Below, piece by piece: positions 28,222 to 38,052 of a stretch of DNA of 64,000 nt. The notes beneath the pieces are model-generated. The model saw only the letters and a program-made list of their open reading frames with translations, did not search any database and was not told the DNA's origin. How positions within the stretch are numbered: the first letter of the stretch is position 1; each line of letters starts with the position of its first letter. The position numbers and the translations under genes were made by a program. Source of the DNA: Sodalis sp. dw_96 (GTDB lineage Bacteria; Pseudomonadota; Gammaproteobacteria; Enterobacterales; Enterobacteriaceae); assembly GCF_018449575.1 (NCBI RefSeq), contig NZ_JAAVUT010000010.1, positions 62,001 to 126,000 of the forward strand. The letters run 5' to 3'.

Positions 28222-30358
28222 GATGCTCTTGATGATAGGCAATTTTTTTAATAATATTTTGATTGCCTGATTTTTTTGCCAGCATTAATGGCGTCATGCC
28301 TTCATTGTCCGTGATATCATTATCTATAAGCCGCTTTTGCAAAAACGCATCGACAATCATTTCATTGCCCTTGACAACGGCGATATGGAACGCCGTTTTG
28401 CCCGCCTCATTGCGCCGGTTGATGTGGAGCCCGGGAGATGAAAGGAGTAATTTAACGATATCCACTCGATTCTCTGTTACTGCTTTAATTAAGGGCATGC
28501 AATGCATGTTGTTACCGTTAATATTAATAAATTTGTGCTTTATGATGTTTTTTACGATTGAAAATTCTTTAGTAATCGACAAAAATAGTGCCGAATGTCC
28601 CTGTTTGTTGAGGATGTTGATGTCAGTGCGTTTATAATTCAACAGTTGCCTGATAATGACTTTTCTCTCACACATGATGGCATGAAACAAAGCGGTATTC
28701 CCATCGCAATCCTGGATATTAACGTTAATATTTTTATTTTTAATTAAGTTATTGAAGGCTGATCTTAGGTTAAGTTTCACCGTCAACATTAAGGCTGTTA
28801 TTCCATTATTGTCCCTGATGTTAACGTCGATGTTTTTGTGTTTAATTAAGGCACGAGCTGCTTCCATTGAGTTTAATTTTATTGCCAAGATTAAGGCGGT
28901 CATTCCGTCGTTATTTCGAATGTTAACATCGATATCCGAACGTGTGAGTAAATAATTTATTATAGTTTTATTTTTTAGGATAATCGCAGCCATCAAAAGA
29001 GTCGTGCCATTTTTGTACGTCGTATTGATCGGGAGTATGTCATTGCAAAAATAATGTTCGGCGGTAATAAAAATAGCGGGATGTTCTATTTCATAACATA
29101 CGCTTCTTATGTCATCAAACCACTCTGCTAGCAAATTTGTCGAGATTTGACTATGTTCGGAGTTAATGATGGCAAATTTAACCATCTCGTCATCGAGAAT
29201 GCCGCTAATTTTTTCACTCTTCAAAATATGCAGGGTAAGAGGAAATTGGATACCGGTAATTTTGTTTTCAACCCAATAAAGCCCTTCAACAAATCTTATT
29301 TTAACGTTAGGCGTCTCCCTTGCAAGTCCGATTTGAAAATAACACTGGCTTATGTCGTTTTTCTCTAATGCCACTGCAATAGCGCTGTAAATCATATCTG
29401 GATGTTCTAAAACATATTCATTGGCGACAGAGTCAATTTTAAGGCAATCCGGTAAAGATATATAAGGATAATTTTGCAGCAAGTAAACATTAAGCATACT
29501 CATTTTTTCACGACATAAAAAATTTTCATTTGTGTTATTGTAATCATTGTTTTTTAGAATGGCTAAAACGTTTTGATATATCTCTTCTCCTATGGAAATG
29601 ATGGTTTTACCAAGGGTTATATTTGAGTTTAATTGTTGCAATAGGCCACATAGTGTATTTTCGGTTTCGGGAGCTTTTCTTAAATCAATAATTTCTTCAC
29701 CATCCGCATAATCGATGCCCCAGGGTGTATCTCTCAATTGATATTTGAATGCATCAATATATCCTTCGATATTCGTTAAACCATGCATACTGATGACATA
29801 TTCATAAATTGTTTTCTTGATCAACCGCGTTTTTTCAATCCACATTTTTTCGTAGACATTACCAGACACCATGCTGTTAATTTTTTCATAAAACGTTGGA
29901 ATGATAATTAGTGCTATTCCTGGACCCTGATCTATATAAGAAAACATTTTTTCCAGGTAATGTTGAATGGAGGGGGTGTTTTGTTTAGCAATTAGTTGAA
30001 TGATGCAATGTAAATATCGGCCTAAATCATGACAGAGGATCAGTTTTAGAGGGTCGGGGAAATATCCTTTGCAGGAAATATCTTGAATGAAAACGTTAAT
30101 TTTTTCATCAAAATTGTCAGTTAAATCACTTTGGCGTGAAATTTCATGCAACAAAAAATTGATCCGGGATATATAGACTGAACAGGGATCATCTTTATCA
30201 GATTTTGCGATATCACCCTGGTACACCGGATTGTGAGGCATTCCTGCAACAGAATGATCAGGGTGAGCGGATGGTGTCATTTCATGAGAAGCGGTTATGT
30301 TCTGAAGCAAATTAAACGGCACGGTTATATTTCCATGGCTATTGTTTTTAATTGACAT
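28217..30358 (-). CDS. ankyrin-repeat protein inserted between nifY and nifE
   Basis: 713 residues from the ATG at 30358; a TTG-started frame extends five codons more. About the last 270 residues form seven to eight ankyrin repeats, seen as GTTLLMAAI, GMTALILAIKLN, GITALMLTVKLN, GNTALFHAI, GHSALFLSI, GKTAFHIAVVKGN and GMTPLMLAKKSGN, with spacers such as DVNIRNND and NINVNIQD. The first 440 residues are not recognised; a segment PLKLILCHDLGRYL faintly recalls the N-terminal domain of ShET2/OspD-type secreted effectors, but no catalytic triad is evident. No signal peptide. The gene is very AT-rich, on the opposite strand to all nif genes and absent from the Klebsiella layout, so it was acquired separately. 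A host-directed effector is possible, but unproven. Confidence 0.8.
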   Translation of the reverse strand: MSIKNNSHGNITVPFNLLQNITASHEMTPSAHPDHSVAGMPHNPVYQGDIAKSDKDDPCSVYISRINFLLHEISRQSDLTDNFDEKINVFIQDISCKGYFPDPLKLILCHDLGRYLHCIIQLIAKQNTPSIQHYLEKMFSYIDQGPGIALIIIPTFYEKINSMVSGNVYEKMWIEKTRLIKKTIYEYVISMHGLTNIEGYIDAFKYQLRDTPWGIDYADGEEIIDLRKAPETENTLCGLLQQLNSNITLGKTIISIGEEIYQNVLAILKNNDYNNTNENFLCREKMSMLNVYLLQNYPYISLPDCLKIDSVANEYVLEHPDMIYSAIAVALEKNDISQCYFQIGLARETPNVKIRFVEGLYWVENKITGIQFPLTLHILKSEKISGILDDEMVKFAIINSEHSQISTNLLAEWFDDIRSVCYEIEHPAIFITAEHYFCNDILPINTTYKNGTTLLMAAIILKNKTIINYLLTRSDIDVNIRNNDGMTALILAIKLNSMEAARALIKHKNIDVNIRDNNGITALMLTVKLNLRSAFNNLIKNKNINVNIQDCDGNTALFHAIMCERKVIIRQLLNYKRTDINILNKQGHSALFLSITKEFSIVKNIIKHKFININGNNMHCMPLIKAVTENRVDIVKLLLSSPGLHINRRNEAGKTAFHIAVVKGNEMIVDAFLQKRLIDNDITDNEGMTPLMLAKKSGNQNIIKKIAYHQEHQ

Positions 30359-30576
30359 AATTGCAGACTGCAATTATATTTTATTTTCCCGGAAAGAACG
30401 GAAAAGAACGCTATGTCTGGTCGTTCTCTAGGTTTATTTTTACTTTGTTAATACTCAATAATATGTCAATTCTTCTCACTCCCAATTTACCATTTGTCAA
30501 TGAGATATATGGTGGCGGCGCGGTGGCTATCGATTTAAAAAAGTCTTCGGCGGACTGTTCGGTCCGTTGTCTGATT

Positions 30577-30592
30577 TGTCGCAATCACGACA
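30577..30592 (+). promoter_or_regulatory. NifA upstream activator site of nifE
   Basis: TGT-CGCAATCACG-ACA fits TGT-N10-ACA exactly. It lies only about 35 bp upstream of the -24 box, closer than usual for NifA sites, so it may be a chance match or an unusually compact promoter. The 30359-30664 gap otherwise holds the promoter and the start region of the ankyrin gene. Confidence 0.55.
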
Positions 30593-30625
30593 ATAAAAAG
30601 TCCTTTTAAAACAGGTGTTAAACTC

Positions 30626-30642
30626 TGGCCTCTGAATTGCAT
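30626..30642 (+). promoter_or_regulatory. sigma54 promoter of nifENX
   Basis: TGGCCT-N5-ATTGCA places GG at 30627-30628 and GC at 30639-30640 with 10 bases between. It lies about 45 bp upstream of nifE, so it remains functional in position despite the ankyrin gene upstream. Confidence 0.85.
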
Positions 30643-30685
30643 CTTAATTGCAATAGGTAAAATAATGCCGCTTCACAGAGAACCC

Positions 30686-32062
30686 ATGATGAATAATAAC
30701 GAAATAGCCGCCCTGTTTGTGGAACCCGCCTGTGAACACAATGGCAAACACAAAACCGGTTGTAAACCGCCCAAGCCCGGTTCCACCGCCGGCGGCTGCG
30801 CTTTTGACGGCGCGCAGATTACGCTGCTGCCGGTGACGGATGTGGCGCATCTGGTGCACGGCCCCATCGGCTGCGCGGGCAGTTCCTGGGACAACCGCGG
30901 CAGCCGCAGCTCTGGGCCGGAGTTGAACCGTCTGGGTTTCACCACTGATTTAAGCGAGCAGGATGTCATCATGGGGCGCGGCGAGCGCCGGTTGTTCCAC
31001 GCCGTCCGCCACATTGCAGAGCGCTACCGGCCGGCGGCGATATTTATTTACAACACCTGTGTACCCGCCATGGAAGGAGATGATATCGAGTCGGTGTGCC
31101 GCTCGGCCTCGGCGGCGGTGGGTATTCCGGTCATTGCGGTGGATGCCGCCGGCTTCTATGGCAGCAAAAATCTCGGTAACCGTATCGCCGGCGACGTGAT
31201 GCTGCGGCAGGTGGTGGGGCAGCGCGAGCCCGCGCCCTGGCCCAGTCATTATCCGGTGACGGAGAGCGGCGGCCACAGTATCGGCCTTATCGGCGAATAT
31301 AATATTGCCGGTGAGTTCTGGCAGGTCTTGCCGCTGCTGGATGAACTGGGGGTGCGGGTCTTGTGCACCCTATCCGGCGATGCGCGCTTTGCCGAAATTC
31401 AAACCTTGCATCGTTCCGAAGCCAATATGCTGGTGTGTTCCCGCGCCTTGATCAATGTGGCCCGCCAGTTGCAAGAGCACTACGAAACGCCCTGGTTCGA
31501 GGGGAGTTTTTACGGTCTGCGTGAAATGTCCTCCTCCTTGCGCCAACTGGCGGGATTGCTGGGAGATGAGGATTTGCGCGTCCGCACCGAAGCGCTTATC
31601 GCCCGCGAAGAGGCTGCAGTCCAGCTGACATTGGCGCCATGGCGCGACCGGCTGCGGGGTAAACGGGTGTTGCTCTATACCGGCGGGGTCAAATCCTGGT
31701 CGGTGGTGTCGGCGCTGCAGGACCTGGGCCTGGACGTGGTGGCCACCGGTACCCGCAAATCAACCGAAGAAGATAAGGCCCGCATCCGGGCGCTGATGGG
31801 TGAAGACGCCCTGATGATGGATGAAGGTAATCCTCGTCTGCTGCTCGACACCGCCTATCGCTACGGCGCCGATATGATGATTGCCGGCGGTAGAAACATG
31901 TATACCGCCTATAAGGCCAGACTGCCGTTTCTTGATATCAACCAGGAGCGCGAAGAGGCGTTCGCCGGTTACCAAGGTATGGTCAATCTGGCGCAAGCAG
32001 TATGCCGTACATTGGAAAGTCCGGTCTGGTCGCAGGTCAACCGCCCCGCGCCATGGCACTGA
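30686..32062 (+). CDS. nifE: FeMo-cofactor scaffold subunit NifE
   Basis: About 458 residues, starting [18 protein letters not shown] by comparison with Klebsiella NifE; an in-frame ATG at 30665 adds seven codons. Motifs match closely: [61 protein letters not shown] and [22 protein letters not shown]. NifEN is the scaffold on which the NifB-cofactor becomes FeMo-cofactor. nifB itself is not in the window, so NifEN depends on a gene elsewhere. Confidence 0.97.
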   Translation: MMNNNEIAALFVEPACEHNGKHKTGCKPPKPGSTAGGCAFDGAQITLLPVTDVAHLVHGPIGCAGSSWDNRGSRSSGPELNRLGFTTDLSEQDVIMGRGERRLFHAVRHIAERYRPAAIFIYNTCVPAMEGDDIESVCRSASAAVGIPVIAVDAAGFYGSKNLGNRIAGDVMLRQVVGQREPAPWPSHYPVTESGGHSIGLIGEYNIAGEFWQVLPLLDELGVRVLCTLSGDARFAEIQTLHRSEANMLVCSRALINVARQLQEHYETPWFEGSFYGLREMSSSLRQLAGLLGDEDLRVRTEALIAREEAAVQLTLAPWRDRLRGKRVLLYTGGVKSWSVVSALQDLGLDVVATGTRKSTEEDKARIRALMGEDALMMDEGNPRLLLDTAYRYGADMMIAGGRNMYTAYKARLPFLDINQEREEAFAGYQGMVNLAQAVCRTLESPVWSQVNRPAPWH

Positions 32063-32080
32063 AAGGCTGAGGAGAAGATC

Positions 32081-33460
32081 ATGACACATGTTGTCCGTTC
32101 CGTTAAACCGCTTGCCACCAGTCCGATTAAAAGCGGGCAACCCCTTGGGGCCATCCTGGCCGCCATGGGGCTGGAAAATTGCATCCCGCTGGTTCATGGC
32201 GCACAGGGATGCAGCGCTTTCGCCAAAGTATTCTTTATTCAGCATTTCCATGAGCCCATTCCCTTGCAATCTACCGCCATGGAGCCGATTACCACCATCA
32301 TGGGGGCGGACAATAATGTTTCCGCCGCGCTGCAAACCTTATGCGAACGCAATACGCCGCGCATTATCGTGCTGTTGAGCACCGGCCTGTCAGAAGCACA
32401 GGGCAGCGATTTAAGCCGGGCAGTGGCGCTGTTCCGCGAAAGCCATCCCAAACATCGGCAGGTGGGGATTTTAACCGTCAGTACGCCGGATTTTTACGGT
32501 TCAATGGAAAACGGTTATGCCGCGCTGCTGGAAAGCCTGGTGCAGCAATGGGTACCCGCCGCCCCTCCGGCGGGTATACGCAATAAACGGGTAAATCTGT
32601 TTCTCAGCCATATGTTCACGCCCGGCGATCAGGAGTTAATCCGCAGCTATGTGGAGGCGTTTGGTTTGCAGCCCGTCATGGTGCCGGATTTGACCCAATC
32701 CCTGGACGGTTATCTGGCTACAGGGGACTACAGCTCCCTGACTCAGGGAGGGACGCCGTTTCGTCTGATGGAGCAGTTGGGACAAAGCGCCGCGAGTTTT
32801 GTTATCGGGGTATCGCTGCAACGGGTTGCCGCGCTGTTGGAGCCCCGTAGCCGGGGCGAATGCATCCGTATGCCGCACGTGATGACGTTGCAACAGATGG
32901 ATGAATTTATCCTTCAATTACACCGTATTTCCGGGCGGGAAGTGCCAAGCTGGATCGAGCGCCAGCGCGGGCAATTGCTGGATGCCATGATTGATTGCCA
33001 CGGCGCGCTGCAAGGCAGCCGGCTGGCAATGGCCGCCGAGGCGGATCTGCTGCGGGCATGGGTCGATTTTGCCCAAAGCCAGGGAATGGCGGTGGGCAGC
33101 GTGGTGGCGCCGGTGAATCAGCCCGGCTTGGCCGCGCTGCCGGTGGAAACCGTTACCTTGGGGGATTTGGAAGATTTGTCGGATTTGCTGTCGGATAACC
33201 CGGCGGATATGATATTTGCCAATTCCCATGCCGCCGGCCTGTCGGCGCGGCTGGATATTCCGCTGATCCGCACCGGCTTTCCCATTTATGACCGGCTGGG
33301 AGAATTTCGCCGTACCCGCCAGGGATATGCCGGTATGCGCGACACGCTGTTCGAGTTGGGCAATGTCATGGAATATCGCCGACATCACCAGCCGGTCTAC
33401 CACTCTCCCCTTAAACAGGATTTTTCCCTGGTTCCGGCCGAACAGGACAGCGGCTTATGA
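32081..33460 (+). CDS. nifN: FeMo-cofactor scaffold subunit NifN
   Basis: 459 residues with a GAGGAG ribosome-binding site. It has NifK-like features: SPIKSGQPLGAILAAMGL, HGAQGCSAFAKVFFIQHF, LLSTGLSEAQGSD, TGFPIYDRLGEF and a final histidine-rich YRRHHQPVYHSPLK. With NifE it forms the alpha2-beta2 assembly scaffold. It is 18 bp after nifE and overlaps nifX by 4 bp. Confidence 0.97.
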   Translation: MTHVVRSVKPLATSPIKSGQPLGAILAAMGLENCIPLVHGAQGCSAFAKVFFIQHFHEPIPLQSTAMEPITTIMGADNNVSAALQTLCERNTPRIIVLLSTGLSEAQGSDLSRAVALFRESHPKHRQVGILTVSTPDFYGSMENGYAALLESLVQQWVPAAPPAGIRNKRVNLFLSHMFTPGDQELIRSYVEAFGLQPVMVPDLTQSLDGYLATGDYSSLTQGGTPFRLMEQLGQSAASFVIGVSLQRVAALLEPRSRGECIRMPHVMTLQQMDEFILQLHRISGREVPSWIERQRGQLLDAMIDCHGALQGSRLAMAAEADLLRAWVDFAQSQGMAVGSVVAPVNQPGLAALPVETVTLGDLEDLSDLLSDNPADMIFANSHAAGLSARLDIPLIRTGFPIYDRLGEFRRTRQGYAGMRDTLFELGNVMEYRRHHQPVYHSPLKQDFSLVPAEQDSGL

Positions 33461-33924
33461 TTAACTTCCAGCGCAATTTAAGGGTGACAACCGATTCGGA
33501 CTCGGATTATGCCCTGCGCGTCGCCTTCGCCAGCTCCGATTTACACCATGTCAATCAGCATTTCGGTTCGACGCCCCGGCTGGCGATTTATGGTGTGAAG
33601 CCCGATCGGGTCAAATTGTTGCAGGTGACGGATTTCATGGCTCAACCGGGACACGATCCGGAGAAACTGGCCGGCCGCATCGCGGCGCTGGATGGCTGTT
33701 TGTCCCTGTATTGTGTGGCGGTGGGGGAGAGCGTATTCCGACAACTGTTGCGTGTGGGCGTCAGGGCGGTAAGCGTGCCTTGCACCACCTCCATCGCCCT
33801 GCTGTTGACGGAGATACAGGAAAACTGGAATGCCCCCTGTCTGCAACGCCATCAGGTTAAACGGGATCCGCACCGTTTCGAGCAATATCAGCGGGAGACA
33901 CATTGGGAGGAGGACGAGTATTAA
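33457..33924 (+). CDS. nifX: NifX, cofactor precursor carrier
   Basis: 155 residues starting inside the nifN stop (ATGA). The cofactor-binding fold is seen as LRVAFASSDLHHVNQHFGSTPRLAIYGV, with the His-containing loop conserved in NifX/NifY. NifX carries NifB-cofactor and VK-cluster between assembly proteins. The C-terminal tail (RFEQYQRETHWEEDEY) is acidic. It is followed by a clear terminator. Confidence 0.95.
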   Translation: MINFQRNLRVTTDSDSDYALRVAFASSDLHHVNQHFGSTPRLAIYGVKPDRVKLLQVTDFMAQPGHDPEKLAGRIAALDGCLSLYCVAVGESVFRQLLRVGVRAVSVPCTTSIALLLTEIQENWNAPCLQRHQVKRDPHRFEQYQRETHWEEDEY

Positions 33925-33927
33925 TTG

Positions 33928-33943
33928 TGTCATTTCTCTGACA
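33928..33943 (+). promoter_or_regulatory. NifA upstream activator site of the iscA-nifU operon
   Basis: TGT-CATTTCTCTG-ACA fits TGT-N10-ACA and begins 3 bp after the nifX stop, about 85 bp upstream of the next -24 box. The nifX terminator lies between this site and the promoter it would serve. Confidence 0.75.
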
Positions 33944-33957
33944 AAACCGACAACCCA

Positions 33958-33980
33958 CCCCGACATGTTCGGGGTTTTTT
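33958..33980 (+). terminator. rho-independent terminator of nifENX
   Basis: A 6-bp perfect stem (CCCCGA / TCGGGG) with a 5-base loop is followed by six T residues. It ends the nifENX transcript. Confidence 0.88.
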
Positions 33981-34027
33981 ATTGGCCGGGTGCGGCTATC
34001 CTATTGAAAAATCGATAAAGCTGTGAC

Positions 34028-34044
34028 TGGCATCACATTTGCTC
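34028..34044 (+). promoter_or_regulatory. sigma54 promoter of nifIscA-USVWZM
   Basis: TGGCAT-N5-TTGCTC places GG at 34029-34030 and GC at 34041-34042 with 10 bases between. It sits 31 bp before the start of the A-type carrier gene. Confidence 0.85.
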
Positions 34045-34075
34045 ATTATAGATGACCCTCTTGCGGAGCGACAAC

Positions 34076-34417
34076 ATGATTCAGATCGAAGCGGAAGCCT
34101 TGCAACAGCTCTTGACCTTACAGCAACAGCTTACCGGTCCCTGCGCCGGTTTACGCATCAAGCTGGATGGCGACAGTTGCCAGGGCGGGCAAGTGACCCT
34201 GGAGTGGACCCGCCGGCAGCGGGAGGAGGATTACCCCGTCAGCTATCAGGGACTGGTGTTAATCGCCGCCATCACGCACTGGCCCTATTTACATCGGGCG
34301 GTGATCCAGGCGGGCGTCCAGGGGCAAGAGCCGGGAATATGGATTGAACTACAACTGCAGGGGACAGCCTGTCACTGCGACAATCAGGTATGCGCAACAC
34401 CACAGGCAATACTGTGA
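34076..34417 (+). CDS. divergent A-type Fe-S carrier (NifIscA/HesB-like)
   Basis: 113 residues from MIQIEAEALQQLL (ATG 34076, GGAG upstream). Alignment by eye with Azotobacter NifIscA keeps the strand GLRIKLDGDSCQGGQVTLEW with the first ligand Cys, the central GLVLI strand and a cysteine-rich end ACHCDNQVC that resembles the family's CGC. The family carries Fe-S clusters or iron during nitrogenase maturation, and in Azotobacter the gene also lies directly before nifU. It is absent from the classic Klebsiella cluster as I remember it. The exact spacing of the last cysteines differs from the consensus, so cluster binding is not certain. Confidence 0.65.
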   Translation: MIQIEAEALQQLLTLQQQLTGPCAGLRIKLDGDSCQGGQVTLEWTRRQREEDYPVSYQGLVLIAAITHWPYLHRAVIQAGVQGQEPGIWIELQLQGTACHCDNQVCATPQAIL

Positions 34418-34432
34418 GTAGGAGAAAAATTT

Positions 34433-35284
34433 ATGTGGAATTATTCAGAAAAAGTTAAAGATCATTTTTTTCATCCGCGTAATGCCAAAGTCGTCGAACA
34501 GGCGAACGCTATAGGGGATGTCGGTTCCATCAGCTGCGGCGATGCGCTCCGGCTGATGCTGCGCGTGGATCCGGCCACTGAAGTGATCGAAGAGGCGGGT
34601 TTCCAGACCTTTGGCTGCGGCAGCGCCATTGCTTCGTCGTCCGCCCTGACCGAACTGATTATCGGCCGCACTCTCACCGAAGCCTCACAGCTGACCAATA
34701 AACAGATCGCCGATTATCTCGACGGCCTGCCGCCGGAAAAAATGCATTGTTCAGTGATGGGCCAGGAAGCGCTGCGGGCCGCTATCGCGCAGTTCCGCGG
34801 CGAGGCGCCGGAAGCGGATCACGAGGAAGGGGCGTTGATCTGCAAATGCTTCGGCGTCGACGAAGGCCATATCCGCCGGGCGGTGTTGCAAAACAACCTC
34901 ACGACGCTAGAGGATGTGATTAATTACACCAAGGCCGGCGGCGGCTGCACTTCCTGTCATGAAAAAATCGAACAGACCTTAAGTGAAATCCTGAGTCAGC
35001 AGCCGGTTATGTCCAAGGCGCCTGAGAAGCCCCACGACGAAAACTGGCTGGCGGTGGAAGAGGTCATTGCCGGGCTGCGTCCGCATATCCAGGCCGATGG
35101 CGGCGACATGCGGCTGCTCGATGTCACCGAAAAACAGGTCACGGTATCGCTTTCCGGCAGTTGCAGCGGTTGCATGATGACCGATATGACTCTGGCCTGG
35201 CTACAGCAGAAATTAATCGAACGCCTGGGCCGTTTTATGCATGTGGTGTCGGACACAGCCACCATCTCCACCAGCGCAGTGTAA
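34433..35284 (+). CDS. nifU: Fe-S cluster scaffold NifU
   Basis: 283 residues in three domains. The N-terminal IscU-like domain has [26 protein letters not shown] and KMHCSVMG, giving the three assembly cysteines. The central [2Fe-2S] domain has ICKCFGVDE and [11 protein letters not shown]. The C-terminal Nfu domain has [11 protein letters not shown] and [13 protein letters not shown]. NifU assembles clusters from sulfur supplied by NifS for NifH and NifB. All ligand cysteines are present. It is 15 bp downstream of the carrier gene. Confidence 0.97.
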   Translation: MWNYSEKVKDHFFHPRNAKVVEQANAIGDVGSISCGDALRLMLRVDPATEVIEEAGFQTFGCGSAIASSSALTELIIGRTLTEASQLTNKQIADYLDGLPPEKMHCSVMGQEALRAAIAQFRGEAPEADHEEGALICKCFGVDEGHIRRAVLQNNLTTLEDVINYTKAGGGCTSCHEKIEQTLSEILSQQPVMSKAPEKPHDENWLAVEEVIAGLRPHIQADGGDMRLLDVTEKQVTVSLSGSCSGCMMTDMTLAWLQQKLIERLGRFMHVVSDTATISTSAV

Positions 35285-35296
35285 TGAGGCAAGCCG

Positions 35297-36508
35297 ATGA
35301 AACCTGTATATCTGGATAATAACGCCACAACCCGTATCGATCCCATGGTATTGGAAGCGATGATGCCGTTCCTCAGCGAACATTACGGGAACCCTTCTTC
35401 CATCCATGATTTCGGCCAGCCCGCCGGTATCGCCCTGGAGCGTGCGCGGGAACAGGTGGCCAGCCTGTTGGGCGCCCGCCACGACAGTGAAATCATTTTC
35501 ACCTCGTGCGCCACCGAGGCCACCTCCACGGCGATCCTTTCCGCGGTGGAAGCCTACCCGGAACGCCGGGAAATCATCACCACCGTTGTGGAGCACCCGG
35601 CGACGCTGCAGGTGTGCGAACGGTTGGAGCGACAGGGTTATGTGATTCACCGTGTGCCGGTGGACGGCGACGGGGCGCTGGATTTGGACGTTTATCGGGC
35701 GGCTTTGAGCGACAAGGTTGCGCTGGTCACCGTAATGTGGGCAAATAATGAAACCGGGGTGATCAATCCGGTACGGGAGATGGCTGAACTGGCCCACCGG
35801 GCGGGCACCCTGTTTCATTGCGATGGGGTGCAGGCGGTAGGGAAAATTCCGGTCTCGCTGGCGGACAGTGAAATCGATATGCTCTCCTGTTCAGGTCATA
35901 AGTTTCACGGCCCCAAAGGCGTCGGGGGTCTTTATGTCCGGCGCGGCACCCGCTTCAGGCCCTTATTGCGCGGCGGCCACCAGGAACGGGGACGCCGCGC
36001 CGGTACCGAGAATATCGCCGGCATCGTCGGCATGGGCGCGGCGGCGGAGCTGGCGGATATTCATCTGCCGATGATGGCGGACCAGATTGCCTCTCTGCGG
36101 GATAAGTTACAACACAGCATAACCAGCGCCATTCCTTATACTCTGGTGATGGGCGGTACGCAGCCGAGAACGCCGAATACGGTGAATATCGCGTTTGAAT
36201 ATATCGAGGGCGAGGCGATTTTACTGCTGCTCAATCACTGCCAGATTGCCGCCTCCAGCGGCAGCGCCTGTACGTCCGGTTCGCTGGAACCTTCCCACGT
36301 CATGCGCGCCATGGGCATTCCTTATACCGCCGCCCACGGCACCATCCGTTTCTCGTTGTCTCGTTATACCCGCGAGAAAGAGATTGATTATGTCATTGAG
36401 CAGTTGCCGCCGATGATTGCCCGTTTGCGGGCGCTTTCACCCTACTGGCAAGGGGATCACCCCATGATGGCGGCGGATAACAGCGGTTTTGTCCCCACCT
36501 ACGGTTAA
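35297..36508 (+). CDS. nifS: cysteine desulfurase NifS
   Basis: 403 residues: [14 protein letters not shown] at the start, the PLP-lysine in [30 protein letters not shown], the [14 protein letters not shown] region and the active-site cysteine in [17 protein letters not shown]. NifS takes sulfur from cysteine as an enzyme persulfide and passes it to NifU. The start is 12 bp after nifU. The length and motifs are normal for the family. Confidence 0.97.
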   Translation: MKPVYLDNNATTRIDPMVLEAMMPFLSEHYGNPSSIHDFGQPAGIALERAREQVASLLGARHDSEIIFTSCATEATSTAILSAVEAYPERREIITTVVEHPATLQVCERLERQGYVIHRVPVDGDGALDLDVYRAALSDKVALVTVMWANNETGVINPVREMAELAHRAGTLFHCDGVQAVGKIPVSLADSEIDMLSCSGHKFHGPKGVGGLYVRRGTRFRPLLRGGHQERGRRAGTENIAGIVGMGAAAELADIHLPMMADQIASLRDKLQHSITSAIPYTLVMGGTQPRTPNTVNIAFEYIEGEAILLLLNHCQIAASSGSACTSGSLEPSHVMRAMGIPYTAAHGTIRFSLSRYTREKEIDYVIEQLPPMIARLRALSPYWQGDHPMMAADNSGFVPTYG

Positions 36509-36524
36509 CCACAGGAACAGACCA

Positions 36525-37685
36525 ATGACCGCTATCGTGATTAACGACACCACGCTGCGTGATGGTGAACAAAGCCCCGGCGTCGCCTTCAGCGCCGCGG
36601 AAAAACTGGCCATCGCCGCCGCGTTGACCGAGATCGGGGTCGGTGAGCTGGAGGTGGGAACGCCGGCGATGGGGGATGAGGAGTGCCGGCGCATCGCCCA
36701 GATCCGGCAGGCGTTGCCGGGCCAGACGTTAATGGCCTGGTGCCGTCTCAACCGCAAGGAAATCAGGCTGGCGGCGGAACTGGGATTGGACTGGGTGGAT
36801 GTCTCGCTGCCGGCCTCGGCCCAAATGCGCGACTATAAATTGCGCTTGAACTGGCCGCAAATGGCGCAGGAGCTGGCAAGCCATATTCTTTATGCCCGCC
36901 AGTGCGGGCTGCGGGTAAGCGTGGGCTGTGAAGACGCCTCCCGCGCCAGCGACGAGGAGTTAGGGCAGATAGCGCGGGTGGCCGGCGATGCCGGCGCGCT
37001 GCGGCTGCGTTTTGCCGATACCCTCGGGGTACTGGATCCTTTCGCCACCTACGACAGCATCAAAGCGTTACGCGGTCACTGGAGTGGCGAAATCGAAATG
37101 CACGCCCATAACGATCTCGGCCTTGCCACCGCCAATACCCTGGCAGCGGTGCGGGCCGGCGCCACCCACGTCAATACCACGGTAAACGGATTAGGCGAAC
37201 GGGCCGGCAATGCGTCGCTGGAAAGCGTGGCTATGGCGTTGGATACCTGCCTGCATATGGAGACCGGTATACGTTTCGAACAATTGCCCGCTCTGTGCCG
37301 TCAGGTGTCCGTGGCGGCCCGCCGGCCCATCGACCCGCAGCAGCCGCTGGTGGGGGAACAGGTGTTCACTCATGAATCGGGCATCCATGTCGCCGGTTTA
37401 CTGAAGAATGCCGCCTGCTATCAGAGCATCGATCCGGCCCGTTTCGGCCGCCGTCACACACTGGTACTGGGCAAACATTCCGGCCGACACGCCGTGACGC
37501 GTATTTTTGCCGATTTGGGCTATACGCTGATGGCGAGCCAGGCGGAGCAACTGCTGCTGGTGCTGCGCAGCCGCGCCGAGGTGTGGAAACACAGCCCGTC
37601 GGACGCGCAATTACAGCAATTATATAACGAATTATTCGGCGTACTGGGACCGGACATGGGCCTGGCACTCTGCTCGGGGGGCTGA
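36525..37685 (+). CDS. nifV: homocitrate synthase NifV
   Basis: 386 residues from [20 protein letters not shown] (ATG 36525); the frame is open to 36489 but that start overlaps nif[10 protein letters not shown] is the catalytic DRE-TIM start, [16 protein letters not shown] holds the metal-binding His, and [13 protein letters not shown] and [13 protein letters not shown] are family motifs. It condenses acetyl-CoA with 2-oxoglutarate to homocitrate, the organic part of FeMo-cofactor. Confidence 0.96.
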   Translation: MTAIVINDTTLRDGEQSPGVAFSAAEKLAIAAALTEIGVGELEVGTPAMGDEECRRIAQIRQALPGQTLMAWCRLNRKEIRLAAELGLDWVDVSLPASAQMRDYKLRLNWPQMAQELASHILYARQCGLRVSVGCEDASRASDEELGQIARVAGDAGALRLRFADTLGVLDPFATYDSIKALRGHWSGEIEMHAHNDLGLATANTLAAVRAGATHVNTTVNGLGERAGNASLESVAMALDTCLHMETGIRFEQLPALCRQVSVAARRPIDPQQPLVGEQVFTHESGIHVAGLLKNAACYQSIDPARFGRRHTLVLGKHSGRHAVTRIFADLGYTLMASQAEQLLLVLRSRAEVWKHSPSDAQLQQLYNELFGVLGPDMGLALCSGG

Positions 37686-37686
37686 T

Positions 37687-38052
37687 ATGGAATGGTTTAA
37701 CGCAATACCGGGTATTGATGAGATTGATACCGCCGAGAGCTTTTTCGACTTTTTTGAATTGCCTTACGATCCGTCGGTTATTGTCGCCAAGCGTATGCAT
37801 ATCATGGGTGATTTCCACCAGCGGCTGGCTGCCATCATCAGCGTACCGCTGGAGAATATCCCCGAGGGAGAAGCCGGGGTGACGGCCCGCGACAAGGCGC
37901 ACTGGACCCTTGCCCGGCATCTGCTGGGGTTGAGTTATGACCACTTTTTGCAGGGCACGTTGGCCACACAGTCCGGCCTGGCGGTGTACCAGCGCAATAA
38001 TAACAAACGTTATTTCATACCTTTGAGCTCCTTGACGGAGGTACAGTCGTGA
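37687..38052 (+). CDS. nifW: nitrogenase stabilising protein NifW
   Basis: 121 residues, longer than the roughly 85 of Klebsiella. The NifW core is present: AESFFDFFELPYDPSVI and RMHIMGDFHQRL, then a segment with ARDKAHWTLARHLL and VYQRNNNKRYF. NifW (NifO) helps protect or mature the MoFe protein. It starts 2 bp after the nifV stop and overlaps nifZ by 4 bp. Confidence 0.93.
   Translation: MEWFNAIPGIDEIDTAESFFDFFELPYDPSVIVAKRMHIMGDFHQRLAAIISVPLENIPEGEAGVTARDKAHWTLARHLLGLSYDHFLQGTLATQSGLAVYQRNNNKRYFIPLSSLTEVQS

Noticed and set aside
28217..30358. Firm call of a ShET2/EspL-type secreted cysteine protease
   Set aside because: Only one short segment is reminiscent; the expected Cys-His-Asp set could not be placed by eye.
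35213..35818. 201-residue reverse frame over nifU/nifS
   Set aside because: Antisense shadow of two well-supported genes.
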